Assembly: GCA_022870745.1 (NCBI GenBank)
Contig: CP085323.1
Location: 3,720,001 to 3,784,000, forward strand
DNA length: 64,000 nucleotides
Direction: 5' to 3'
Source: Silvibacterium acidisoli
GTDB lineage: Bacteria; Acidobacteriota; Terriglobia; Terriglobales; Acidobacteriaceae
Both the position numbers and the translations under genes were made by a program. Under the pieces are notes generated by a model. The model did no database searches and was not told the origin of the DNA. It saw nothing but the letters and a program-made list of their open reading frames with translations. Positions 50,730 to 59,094 of this stretch are shown here, piece after piece; the stretch's first letter is position 1; every line of letters starts with the position of its first letter.

Positions 50730-52805
50730 TCACCAGACGCGGCAGCGAGGACTGTGAACCATCGGTTGACCAGCCTTGCAGCTGAAGGCCTGTTGAAACT
50801 CCGGCATATTGCCTACGACATTGTTCACGCGAAGCTCCGGAATGGAGTGGGGGTTGGTCAGAACCTGGTTGCGAGCTGCCTCCGGACGCGACTGGGTGCA
50901 CCAAGTGTTGGCAAAGGCGAGGAAGAAACGCTGAAGGTTGGTCAATCCATTGGCGTCCTTATCGTCGAGCGTTTTGCCCTGGTTCTTCAGATCCATTGCA
51001 AGTGCCGAGAGAGCGAGATAGAGTCCGCCGTTGTCGGCGGTATCTTCGCCCTGCGTGAGCTTGCCATTCTGCTTCACGTCAGGCACGCCGGGTACAGGGC
51101 CGGTGTATTCGGAGGAGATGCAGGAGCCGCGCTCGTCGTATTCCTTGGCGTCTTCCGGTGTCCACCAGTCCTTGAGATTGCCATTGAGGTCGAACTTGCG
51201 GCCCTGATCGTCAAAGTCGTGGGTAAGCTCGTGGCCCACCACCGCGCCTTCAGAGCCATAGTTGATCACGTCGTCCTTGGTCGTATCGAAAAAGATTGGC
51301 TGCAGGATGCCGGCAGGGAAGTTGATTGTATTGGTCTGCGGATCCTCGTAGGCATCAACAGTTGGAGGCGTCATCAACCATTGTTTGCGGTCGACAGGAT
51401 GCCCAACGAAGGCCAGCTGGCGATTCAATTCGAAAGCGGTGGCGCGCTCGATGTTGAGTGGGTAATTATCTCGTTCAATGGTGAGCGCGGAGTAGTCGAT
51501 CCACTTGTCCGGATAACCGATCTTATCGACGACGGCCGCGAGCTTGAGCAGCGCCTGCTGCTTGGTGGCAGGCTGCATCCAGCTGACCGTGTTGATGTCG
51601 CGGCCCATCGCGGCCTCGATATCCTTGACCATCTTCTGGGCGCGGGCTTTGCTGTCCGGAGGAAAGACCTGTGCGACGTAGACCTGTCCGAGTGCTTCGC
51701 CAAGGTTGGAGTCCACCGCGCTGGTGCAACGGTCGGCGTTTGAAAGCTGCTGCTTCTGGCCGGTGAGCGCCGAGGTAAAGGCGAAGTCCGCGTCACGCCA
51801 TGATTTGCCGAGCGCAGGCGTTGCGGCGTGCAGGAGCTGCCACCGCAGATAAACCTTCCAGGTGGCGATGCCTTCCGAGTCGAGCATTTTATTGAGCGCG
51901 GTAAAGAAGGCCGGAGAGCTGACTTCGTAAAGCGGCACCGGTGGCGCGTTCATTGCAGCAAAGTAAGTATCCCAGTCGAAATTGGGGACGAGAGCCTTGA
52001 CCTGCTCGAGCGTGAATCGGTTGTTGACCTTGTTGGGGTCGCGGCGGCTGATGTTGTCCATCTGCGCGGTGGCCAAAGCGGTTTCCAGTTCGAGAATCTT
52101 TGCAGCATCCTGGGTGGATTGAGCAGCGGGCACTTCGGAAAGCTGAAGCGACGTGGCGATGAGAGCCGTGTACTTGTCGCGCAGTACCTTCATATCCGGC
52201 GTGCCGGAAAGATAGTAATCGCGGCCGGGCATGCCAAGGCCGCCCTGATCCAGGCCTGCGACTACGCGCGTCACATCGTTGGCATCCGGCGTTGGGCCGT
52301 AGCCGAAGAGGGCAACATCGGTCTGGTTATCGTTCGCGGTCCAGACGCGGCCAAACGATTTATGGATCGCCGCGAGTGCAAGCGCAAGCGAGCGCTTGTC
52401 GTGAATCGCATCGATCTGCGCCAGCAGAGGCTTGATGGCGTCGAGCTGGCTTGAAGGCTGGTTCATGCACGAGGCGTAGAGGTCGCCGATCTTCTGCTGG
52501 TTCGGTGTACGCGAGGCACTGGGAGATTCGTTCGTCTCAAGAATTCCGCCGAGAACCTGATGGTTCCAGCCATAAAGATTTCCCGCGACGCCCCAGCGGG
52601 TGCGATCAGGCGGAATTGGATTGGCTGCGTTGTACTTGTTACAGGCATACTGCCAGAAGTTGCTGCAGGGATCGACGGACTTGTCGACATTGGTCACGTC
52701 GATGTGCTGAAGCTCGTAGTGCTTTCCGGAGGCCGCGGATTGGGCGATCGCTCCTGCGATGGGCAGTACAAGTACGAAGGCGGTAATAGCGGCCATGCAT
52801 TTCAT
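50730..52805 (-). CDS. M13-family (neprilysin/PepO-like) zinc metallopeptidase
   Basis: About 691 aa. A signal peptide (MKCMAAITAFVLVLPIAGAIA) precedes a two-domain M13 peptidase. The N-terminal SVDPCSNFWQYACNKY is diagnostic. Zinc motif HELTH lies in VVGHELTHDFDDQG, the third ligand in GEDTADNGGLYLA, and the substrate motif reads EDPQTNTINFPAGILQP. The last Cys and Trp (..CRVW) complete the fold. These enzymes cut oligopeptides outside the cytoplasm. I chose ATG 52805, which opens the signal peptide; the frame extends to 52886. A poor ribosome-binding site. It stands alone. Confidence 0.93.
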   Translation of the reverse strand: MKCMAAITAFVLVLPIAGAIAQSAASGKHYELQHIDVTNVDKSVDPCSNFWQYACNKYNAANPIPPDRTRWGVAGNLYGWNHQVLGGILETNESPSASRTPNQQKIGDLYASCMNQPSSQLDAIKPLLAQIDAIHDKRSLALALAAIHKSFGRVWTANDNQTDVALFGYGPTPDANDVTRVVAGLDQGGLGMPGRDYYLSGTPDMKVLRDKYTALIATSLQLSEVPAAQSTQDAAKILELETALATAQMDNISRRDPNKVNNRFTLEQVKALVPNFDWDTYFAAMNAPPVPLYEVSSPAFFTALNKMLDSEGIATWKVYLRWQLLHAATPALGKSWRDADFAFTSALTGQKQQLSNADRCTSAVDSNLGEALGQVYVAQVFPPDSKARAQKMVKDIEAAMGRDINTVSWMQPATKQQALLKLAAVVDKIGYPDKWIDYSALTIERDNYPLNIERATAFELNRQLAFVGHPVDRKQWLMTPPTVDAYEDPQTNTINFPAGILQPIFFDTTKDDVINYGSEGAVVGHELTHDFDDQGRKFDLNGNLKDWWTPEDAKEYDERGSCISSEYTGPVPGVPDVKQNGKLTQGEDTADNGGLYLALSALAMDLKNQGKTLDDKDANGLTNLQRFFLAFANTWCTQSRPEAARNQVLTNPHSIPELRVNNVVGNMPEFQQAFSCKAGQPMVHSPRCRVW

Positions 52806-52960
52806 GCTGGCTAGCTTACCGCAACATGATACGAAACGCGCGATTCTCTTTACATCAATGGATCTGGACTCCGCGGAGTCGTTCACTGGGAATCACGATC
52901 CCACGATTCGGGCGGAAGGGCTAAAATGGCGTCGATGTTTCCGGCCCCAGGAGGTCATTC

Positions 52961-53389
52961 ATGAATGCATCCCGACGCTCACTGCTGCAGGTTCTTCCGC
53001 TGATGGGAGCCTCGATGGCGTTTACCCCAGCCTTCGCTAACGAACAGCCAATTGAGTCGTTCGCCACGCCCTACGACAAGCTTCCTGTGCATGCCAATGG
53101 TGCCCGGCCGATTCTCGACGGTATGACACATGCAGGCGCTCATCTCGAAGTGCACGAAACGATCCTCGGGCCTGGAAAGATGCCTCATCCGCCGCATCAT
53201 CACGAGCATGAAGAGCTGTTTCTGATTTCGAAAGGCACTCTCGAAGTTACGATCGCCGGAAAGTCTACGACGATCGGACCGGGATCCGCAGCTTTCATCC
53301 ACTCTGGCGAAGAGCATGGCATTAAGAACATCGGGCAGGAGGATGCGCAGTATTTTGTCGTCGCGATAGGAACCGAGACGCCGGCGTAG
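52961..53389 (+). CDS. Exported cupin-domain protein
   Basis: 142 aa. It begins with a twin-arginine-like leader (SRRSLLQVLPLMGASMAF). The cupin domain (about 65-135) has the metal site HPPHHHEHEELFLISKG and the second motif with FIHSGEEHGIKN. No catalytic role can be named; single-cupin proteins include dioxygenases, isomerases and binding proteins. An AGGAGG is found about 6 nt before the ATG. It is divergent from the M13 peptidase gene and converges with the SurA-like gene. Confidence 0.87.
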   Translation: MNASRRSLLQVLPLMGASMAFTPAFANEQPIESFATPYDKLPVHANGARPILDGMTHAGAHLEVHETILGPGKMPHPPHHHEHEELFLISKGTLEVTIAGKSTTIGPGSAAFIHSGEEHGIKNIGQEDAQYFVVAIGTETPA

Positions 53390-53464
53390 CTCTGAGGATG
53401 CTATTTGTATCTGTAGTAGTTTCTATTTATGAGAGCCCGCTGCGGGACTGCCGACTCGACAGGG

Positions 53465-54529
53465 CTAGCGCAGCAGGCTTTCGGCGTAGTAATTCCTGAT
53501 ACGCGCCCGGTTGCGCAGCATGTCAAGATACGCTGCCTTCAGCAGGTCGCCGCGCTGTGAGCGTAGCTTCTGGCGGATGTATTGCTGCACGCGTGGATCG
53601 TTGAAGCCGTAGAGTCCCGCCGGCTCAATGGACAGCAGTTTGTAAGTGGCAAACTGATTGCCGTCCGAGCTCTGTAGAACATCGGTGGATTGCCCCGGCA
53701 GCAGCTTCGAGATATGCTCCCGCAGCAGCGGGTCGGCGCTGAGTTCAGATTGCGAGAGCGTGAGATCGGCATCGCCGGAAACTTTTGCTGTTCTTACGTT
53801 GGCCAGTTCGTTAATCAGCGAGCTGAACTCTTCGCCTTCTTCCATGCGAAGGTGTGCCATTTGGATGGTCCGGGCTGCATCTTTCCGGCCATCCGGGCTG
53901 TCGCTGGAAGCACCGGGCAGGACCGTCACGACGATGCAGGCAAGATGGTAGCGCGGCTCGGAGAGATGAAACTCATCCTCGCGGCCAGTGTAATAGGTTG
54001 AGAGATCGGCATCGGTGATGTTGATCTTCGAGTAGACGTCTTTGTTGAGAAGCCGGTCGATGCTGAGGTCGCGATGGACCTGCCGGCGCAAATCTTCCAT
54101 GGTTAGATCCTGCGATTTCAACTGCTGTTCGAAATCTTCCCGCGAGGAGGATGCCCGCATCTCGGTGAGCTTTTCAGATACATCGTCATCGCTGGCTTCG
54201 AGATGCGAAGCCCTGACCCGCTGCTCCAGTATCTCCTCCATAATCACCTGGCTCAGGACGTCGAGCCGGCGCTGTTCGCCGCTTTCGCCGGAAAACGCCT
54301 GCGGATGCAGGCGGTCGTATTCTTCCACGCGCGCTGCGCTGATGAAAGCGCCGTTGACCTCCGCCAGGGAATCCGGCGGGGCAGCGTGATGGCATCCGGT
54401 GAGGCTTGCAGTCATCGCCAGAGCGAGGATAGAGGAAGCAGCTACCGGGATGTTGCGGTTCTTGCGCCCATCCCGCGTGGAACGATGTACTTCGGAGCGA
54501 CTTGCTGCAAGGCTTCTCAACACGTACAT
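53465..54529 (-). CDS. SurA-like peptidyl-prolyl isomerase lipoprotein
   Basis: 354 aa. The N-terminal signal ends in a lipobox (SLTGC), so the protein is likely a lipoprotein. A SurA_N-like helical region follows (VIMEEILEQRVRASHLEASD, then LRRQVHRDLSIDRLL), then a parvulin-like PPIase region from about 205 with YHLACIVVTVLP and the Gly-Asp motif SGDADLTLSQSEL, and a C-terminal helix. It probably assists outer-membrane protein folding. The 40 residues before the lipobox are long, so a later start is possible. An element of the TTGTCAT repeat is upstream. Confidence 0.85.
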   Translation of the reverse strand: MYVLRSLAASRSEVHRSTRDGRKNRNIPVAASSILALAMTASLTGCHHAAPPDSLAEVNGAFISAARVEEYDRLHPQAFSGESGEQRRLDVLSQVIMEEILEQRVRASHLEASDDDVSEKLTEMRASSSREDFEQQLKSQDLTMEDLRRQVHRDLSIDRLLNKDVYSKINITDADLSTYYTGREDEFHLSEPRYHLACIVVTVLPGASSDSPDGRKDAARTIQMAHLRMEEGEEFSSLINELANVRTAKVSGDADLTLSQSELSADPLLREHISKLLPGQSTDVLQSSDGNQFATYKLLSIEPAGLYGFNDPRVQQYIRQKLRSQRGDLLKAAYLDMLRNRARIRNYYAESLLR

Positions 54530-54627
54530 CGCTTTTCAAGTCTAGCTCAGGGGTGTTTGTCTTTCCAGGCCGGTAGTGCAACCGTTGTTTCGTCGTGGTT
54601 GAGTGTCGTGGAGATGGGAAGAGAAGT

Positions 54628-54657
54628 GCAGATTCCTCACTTTGTTCGGAATGACAA
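54628..54657. repeat. TTGTCAT-type dispersed repeat (minus orientation)
   Basis: GCAGATTCCTCACTTTGTTC followed by GGAATGACAA is the inverse of the element at 37059, with a few changes. It lies between two minus-strand genes. Confidence 0.7.
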
Positions 54658-54688
54658 TCTTAGTGTCGGCTGGACGTCCTGATTCCCA

Positions 54689-54764
54689 ATTCAAGCCAAA
54701 ACCGGGCTTGAACGGGTCACCTGTTACGGTTCCCGTCTCATATCTCAGAATGAGACGTACCCGG
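54689..54764. repeat. Two palindromic elements, CAAGCC and GTCTC stems
   Basis: The first (54689-54721) has TTCAAGCC..GGGCTTGAA, the second (54729-54764) GTCTCAT..ATGAGAC flanked by GGTTCCC and TACCCGG. Both match classes seen at 62628-62719. The second ends 2 bp from the stop codon of the GAF-phosphatase gene. Confidence 0.75.
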
Positions 54765-54766
54765 TC

Positions 54767-56596
54767 CTAGTTCGTTACCTTCAATACAACAACCGTCTCG
54801 TCATCGAAGCGTTCTCTGCCGCTCTGGAACCTCGATACTTCCGCGATGATGGCGTCGGCGATCTTCGATGCTGACTTCTGGTTGTTCTTCTTTACTACCG
54901 CCTTGAGTCGTTCGTCTCCGAACATGTCTCCGTCATCGTTCTGCGCGTCGACGATGCCATCGCTGAAGAAGACGAGCGAGTCGCCGGGCTGGGTTGCCAG
55001 GCTGAACTCTTCGTACTTCACGTTCGGGAACATGCCCAGCGGGAAACCTTCGGCCTGCACGGTGCTGACTTCGCCGCCGCGGCAGATAAGTGGCTGCGTT
55101 GCTCCGGCGTTGGCGATCTGCACGGTGCGGTTTTCGTCGTTCCACAGCGCGTACACCATCACCACATACTGCGAGTCGAGGCGGCGCTCCTGCAGTGAGT
55201 CGTTCAGCGATTCGAGCAAAGCCGATGGCGAGAGGTGCTCGCTGGCCGCGGCGCGCATGATGCCGCTGACCAGCGCGGCGTAGAGCGCCGCCGCCGTGGA
55301 TTTGCCGCTGACATCGCCCAGCACCACCGCGCTGCGGTTGGTGTCGTAGACGAGGAAGTCGTACATGTCTCCGCCGATGGTGCGGGCGGGGATGAAGCGT
55401 GCCGAGAACTCTGCGTGTTCGTGTTGCGGCTTCACCGGGGGCAGCAGGCGCAGCTGCACTTCGCGGGCCATGGCCAGGTCGCGTTCGAGGCGCTGCTCCT
55501 GGTGGGTTACGCGTTGATAGAGCTGCGCGTTCTCGATAGCGATGGCGATCTGCGCGCTCAGTGTGTTCATGGCGCGTTCGTGATCTTCGTTGAAGTAGAA
55601 GGTGCGGGTGTGTTCGACGTCGAGCACTCCGATGACCTTTCCTTTGTAGATGAGCGGCGAGGCCAGCTCTGAGCGTGCCTCGGGGTTCACCATCACATAG
55701 CGCGGATCGCGGCGCACGTCGCCGACGGAGATGGTTCTGCGCTCGCTCATGGCGACGCCTACCACGCCGCGATTGAGCGGGATTTGCTCCTCCGGATGGA
55801 AGCGTGAGCCGAAGCGGATGGCAAAGCTGTTGACGAGATAGTCTCCGCTTTCGTTCACGAGCCAGACCGAGAACATCTGAAAGTCGATAATGCGACGCAG
55901 AAGCTGGCCCACGCGTTCGAGCAGGGCATCGAGGTCAAGGATCGAGGTCAGCTCGCGGCTGATCTCGTTGAGCACTTCCAGGGTCTGGGCCTGACGGGCG
56001 ACGCGCGTGTAGAGGCGCGCATTTTCGATGGCCTGTGCGATGCGCGAGGCGGTGAGTTGCAAAAGACGCAGATGCTCGTCGCGGAAGTAGCCGACCTGCT
56101 CGCTCTGTATGTCGATGACGCCGATGAGACGGTTTTTGACGATCAGCGGGACGGCCAGCTCGGAGAGTACCTCCGGATTGGCGTTGATGTAGTTCGCGTA
56201 ATCGTGCACGTCATTGACGAGAATCGCCTCGCGCTGCTGGGCGACCTGGCCGACGATACCCTGGCCCATCTTGATGCGCATGCGTTCGATTTCAGGGGTA
56301 TGCCCGATCTGGAAGCGCATGCGCAGATCGTTGGTGCGGTCATTGATGAGCAGAATCGCGAAGATGCGGTAATCGATGACGGCCCGAACGAGGTCAGCGG
56401 TGCGCTTAAGCAGCGTCTGCAGGTCGAGCGTGGTGTTGAGGGCGTCGGCCAGGCGGATGAGGAACTCGGTCGAAAGCGGTTCCACCTTGATCTGTGCGGG
56501 CGCAGCCGTGGGCGAGCTCGGGCGGTAGTCGCCTTCGTAACCCTCGATGCTCGGCGAGTTCGGGCTCGGTCCGATCGGCTTTTCGTCGCTCACCAC
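54767..56596 (-). CDS. Cytoplasmic GAF-GAF-PP2C (SpoIIE-type) phosphatase
   Basis: 609 aa with no membrane helix. Two GAF domains lie at about 45-195 and 215-365; both end in the same DEHLRLLQLTASRIAQAIEN-like helix. The PP2C/SpoIIE domain (about 390-609) has GGDMYDFLVYD, GDVSGKSTAAALY, FSDGIVDAQNDDG and ERFDDETVVVL, so the metal site is intact. It probably dephosphorylates a STAS protein in a partner-switching pathway in response to a small ligand. The start is GTG, with GGAG close upstream. It is downstream of hpt-deoC on the same strand, but with 140 bp between. Confidence 0.9.
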   Translation of the reverse strand: MVSDEKPIGPSPNSPSIEGYEGDYRPSSPTAAPAQIKVEPLSTEFLIRLADALNTTLDLQTLLKRTADLVRAVIDYRIFAILLINDRTNDLRMRFQIGHTPEIERMRIKMGQGIVGQVAQQREAILVNDVHDYANYINANPEVLSELAVPLIVKNRLIGVIDIQSEQVGYFRDEHLRLLQLTASRIAQAIENARLYTRVARQAQTLEVLNEISRELTSILDLDALLERVGQLLRRIIDFQMFSVWLVNESGDYLVNSFAIRFGSRFHPEEQIPLNRGVVGVAMSERRTISVGDVRRDPRYVMVNPEARSELASPLIYKGKVIGVLDVEHTRTFYFNEDHERAMNTLSAQIAIAIENAQLYQRVTHQEQRLERDLAMAREVQLRLLPPVKPQHEHAEFSARFIPARTIGGDMYDFLVYDTNRSAVVLGDVSGKSTAAALYAALVSGIMRAAASEHLSPSALLESLNDSLQERRLDSQYVVMVYALWNDENRTVQIANAGATQPLICRGGEVSTVQAEGFPLGMFPNVKYEEFSLATQPGDSLVFFSDGIVDAQNDDGDMFGDERLKAVVKKNNQKSASKIADAIIAEVSRFQSGRERFDDETVVVLKVTN

Positions 56597-56738
56597 TGTG
56601 CTCCGCTGGCAGAAATTGCGTTCACCTGTACGGCCGCCGCGGTTACCGGACGCGGCGGGAAAGAAAAGTCCCCAGACGAGCCATCATAGCGCGTTCGACG
56701 GTGCGATTTGGACCTGGGAACCGGTGTTGTCAACTCTG

Positions 56739-57482
56739 TCAGGAGGCGGAAAGCGCGTTGACGATAGCCACGCTCGCGCTTGCGCCGATGCGGCTGGCCC
56801 CGGCTTCGAGCATGGTGCGGGCGTCATCGAGCGTGCGGATGCCTCCCGATGCTTTCACGCCCGCGCGCGCGCCGGCAACGCCGCGCATGAGGGAAATATC
56901 TTCAGCGGTGGCTCCGCTGGCTCCGAAGCCGGTGCTTGTCTTGATGAAATCGGCTCCGGCGGCGCAGCAGATTTCCGACGCGCGTAGCTTTTCTTCGGTG
57001 GAGAGCAGGCAGGTTTCGAGAATCACCTTAACGATGGCTCCCGCCTCGTGCGCGACTTCGACAACACCACGGATGTCGCTTTCGACCTGCGCGAATTCGG
57101 CCGACTTGAGCAAGCCGATGCTCAGCACCATGTCGAGATCATGCGCGCCCAGCCGCACCATCGCCGCGGCTTCCTCGCGCTTCGTGGAGGTGAGATTTGC
57201 GCCGAGAGGGAAGCCGATGACAACCCCGACAGGCACGCCGGTGCCAGCCAGAGCGGCATGTGCGGTGGCTACCCACACGGGGTTGACCATGGCGCAGGCA
57301 AAGCGATACTCGGCTGCCTCGGCGCAGAGCCGCAGAACCTGGTCGCGCGAGGCCTCGGGCTTGAGCAGCGTGTGATCGATGACCGCCGCGAGGGCAGACT
57401 TGCCGGCAAGGGCCTGCCGGGCAAAGGCAGCTGCGTCATAGCTGGAGAGGTTTTCGGTGGCGTCGAGAGTAGCTGTGCTCAT
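56739..57482 (-). CDS. deoC: Deoxyribose-phosphate aldolase
   Basis: 247 aa. It splits 2-deoxyribose 5-phosphate into glyceraldehyde 3-phosphate and acetaldehyde. The Schiff-base Lys is in DFIKTSTGF, the proton-relay Asp in LDMVLSIG, and the second Lys in AGVKASGGIR. The N-terminal IDHTLLKPEAS is diagnostic. AAGGAG precedes the ATG by 8 nt. It follows hpt by 31 bp, so the two form a nucleoside/base salvage unit. Confidence 0.95.
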   Translation of the reverse strand: MSTATLDATENLSSYDAAAFARQALAGKSALAAVIDHTLLKPEASRDQVLRLCAEAAEYRFACAMVNPVWVATAHAALAGTGVPVGVVIGFPLGANLTSTKREEAAAMVRLGAHDLDMVLSIGLLKSAEFAQVESDIRGVVEVAHEAGAIVKVILETCLLSTEEKLRASEICCAAGADFIKTSTGFGASGATAEDISLMRGVAGARAGVKASGGIRTLDDARTMLEAGASRIGASASVAIVNALSAS

Positions 57483-57513
57483 CGGTGAAGCTCCTTCTAT
57501 GCCGGGCTGCGGG

Positions 57514-58068
57514 TCAGTGCAGCTCGGGCGCGTCGGGCGGCATCAGGCGAATATCCGGCAGATTGCGAAAGCGCTCTGCGTAATCCATTCCATAGCCGAC
57601 CACGAAGTGGTTCGGAATACTGAAACCGACATAGTCGGCGTTGATTTGTTCCAGCCGCCGCGACGGCTTGTCGAGCAGAGCGGCGACGCGAAGCGAACGC
57701 GGCTTGTGCCTCTCAAAGAGACTGCGCAAAAACGCAAGCGTGAGCCCGGTATCGAGGATGTCTTCGACCAGGATGATGTTTTTGTCCTCGATCGGCTGGT
57801 CGAGATCCTTGATGAGCTTGACGGCTCCGCTCGATCGCTGTCCTTTTCCGTAGCTCGAGACGGCGACGAAGTCGAAGGTGCAGGTCAGGCTGACGGCGCG
57901 CGCGAGGTCGGAGAGAAAGATGGCCGCGCCCTTGAGCACTCCAACCAATACCACGGACTGACCGTAGTAATCAGCATCGATCTGGCGGCCAAGCTCGGCT
58001 ACGCGCGCTTGAATCTGTTCGCCGCTGTAGAGGACGGGGAAGGTCTTGTGAATGTCTTTCTGGCTCAC
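57514..58068 (-). CDS. hpt: Hypoxanthine phosphoribosyltransferase
   Basis: 184 aa. It makes IMP (or GMP) from the base and PRPP. The PRPP motif IILVEDILDTGLTL, the early LVGVLKGAAIFLSDL loop and the C-terminal FVVGYGMDYAERFRNLP are intact. The start is taken as GTG 58068; AGAGGA abuts it directly, so the exact start is unclear. The frame stays open upstream into lgt on the other strand, which is not coding. It is the first gene of a unit with deoC, and divergent from lgt with a strong hairpin in between. Confidence 0.93.
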   Translation of the reverse strand: MSQKDIHKTFPVLYSGEQIQARVAELGRQIDADYYGQSVVLVGVLKGAAIFLSDLARAVSLTCTFDFVAVSSYGKGQRSSGAVKLIKDLDQPIEDKNIILVEDILDTGLTLAFLRSLFERHKPRSLRVAALLDKPSRRLEQINADYVGFSIPNHFVVGYGMDYAERFRNLPDIRLMPPDAPELH

Positions 58069-58096
58069 TCCTCTAGTGTAGCGAAAAGCAGCTGGG

Positions 58097-58142
58097 AGGC
58101 GGCCGGCTTTGGTGCGGTCAGCTCTTTGACCGCCGGCCGCCT
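58097..58142. promoter_or_regulatory. Long hairpin in the hpt/lgt divergent region
   Basis: AGGCGGCCGGC pairs perfectly with GCCGGCCGCCT. Inside, GCGGTCA and TGACCGC form a second, partly competing stem. It ends 16 bp before the lgt ATG and lies 29 bp upstream of the hpt start. It could affect lgt translation or separate the two promoters. Confidence 0.5.
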
Positions 58143-58158
58143 TTATACTAGTAAGTTC

Positions 58159-58953
58159 ATGTATCCCTATATTCATATTGGCCGCTTCTCGGTCGGCACG
58201 TTCGGTATTCTGCTGTGGTTTGCTGCAGTTTGCGGCTGCTGGGTTCTGCATCGCAATTTTCGCCGTTGGAAAATTGACGCCGATGCTATTGGCATTGTGG
58301 CCATAGCTACGGTCGCCGGAGTGGTCGGCGCGAAGCTCTGGCATGTTGGTGAAGAGCCTCGGGCGCTGATTCACGACTTCTGGGGGCTGGTGCTCGACCG
58401 CGCAGGTTTTGCCTGGTACGGCGGACTGGTTGGGGCCATCCTTGCGCTGATCTGGCAGGGACGTAACTATCGCATCAGCGGGCTGGCCATGCTCGACCTT
58501 TCTGCAGCTGCTGCGGCGATTGGCTATGGAGTGGGGCGCATTGGCTGCCTGGTTTCCGGCGATGGCGACTATGGCATTCCCACCAGCCTTCCCTGGGGCA
58601 TGAGCTTTCCAAACGGCCTGGTACCGACGACGCAGCGCGTGCATCCGACTCCGATTTATGAGTTGATCGGTGCGCTGGTGATTGGGTGGATTCTGTGGCG
58701 GCGCGGTGCTCCCGATCGACCCAAGGCCATTGGCCAGCTTACCGGCGAATATCTCATCTACAGCGGCATCGCCCGCTTCCTCGTGGAGTTCATCCGCATC
58801 AATCCGCGTATTTACTGGGGCATGAGCAATGCGCAGGTGGCGAGCATTGCCTCGGTGATCTGCGGAGCGCTTTTGATTGTGGCAGCAAAGAGCCGTGGAG
58901 CGGTGTTTACGCCTCCGGTTACGCCGGAACCGGCGCCTGCTTCCGCCGAATAA
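58159..58953 (+). CDS. lgt: Prolipoprotein diacylglyceryl transferase
   Basis: 264 aa with about seven membrane helices. It transfers diacylglycerol from phosphatidylglycerol to the lipobox Cys of prolipoproteins, first step of lipoprotein maturation. The Lgt signature is present as GRIGCLVSGDGDYG (about 134-147), with the Arg of the active site; the usual Asn in this motif is replaced by Cys. PTPIYELIGAL and RFLVEFIRIN also match. The start is ATG 58159, close behind a long hairpin. The C-terminal tail after the last helix is Pro-rich. A terminator follows. Confidence 0.92.
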   Translation: MYPYIHIGRFSVGTFGILLWFAAVCGCWVLHRNFRRWKIDADAIGIVAIATVAGVVGAKLWHVGEEPRALIHDFWGLVLDRAGFAWYGGLVGAILALIWQGRNYRISGLAMLDLSAAAAAIGYGVGRIGCLVSGDGDYGIPTSLPWGMSFPNGLVPTTQRVHPTPIYELIGALVIGWILWRRGAPDRPKAIGQLTGEYLIYSGIARFLVEFIRINPRIYWGMSNAQVASIASVICGALLIVAAKSRGAVFTPPVTPEPAPASAE

Positions 58954-58967
58954 CTCCTGACTGAGAC

Positions 58968-59014
58968 AGGCCCGCTCGCAGCAAATTTTTGTTGCGGGGC
59001 GGGCCTTTTCTTTT
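58968..59014 (+). terminator. Terminator after lgt
   Basis: AGGCCCGC..GCAGCAA pairs with TTGTTGC..GGGCGGGCCT, with small mismatches, followed by TTTTCTTTT. Confidence 0.85.
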
Positions 59015-59094
59015 GCGTTGACACCTTCCCGAAGCATCGCTAAGCTTGCCTCTCAAAACGTTTCAAACTTAGAGATTTGCGAGGAAGATGTACC

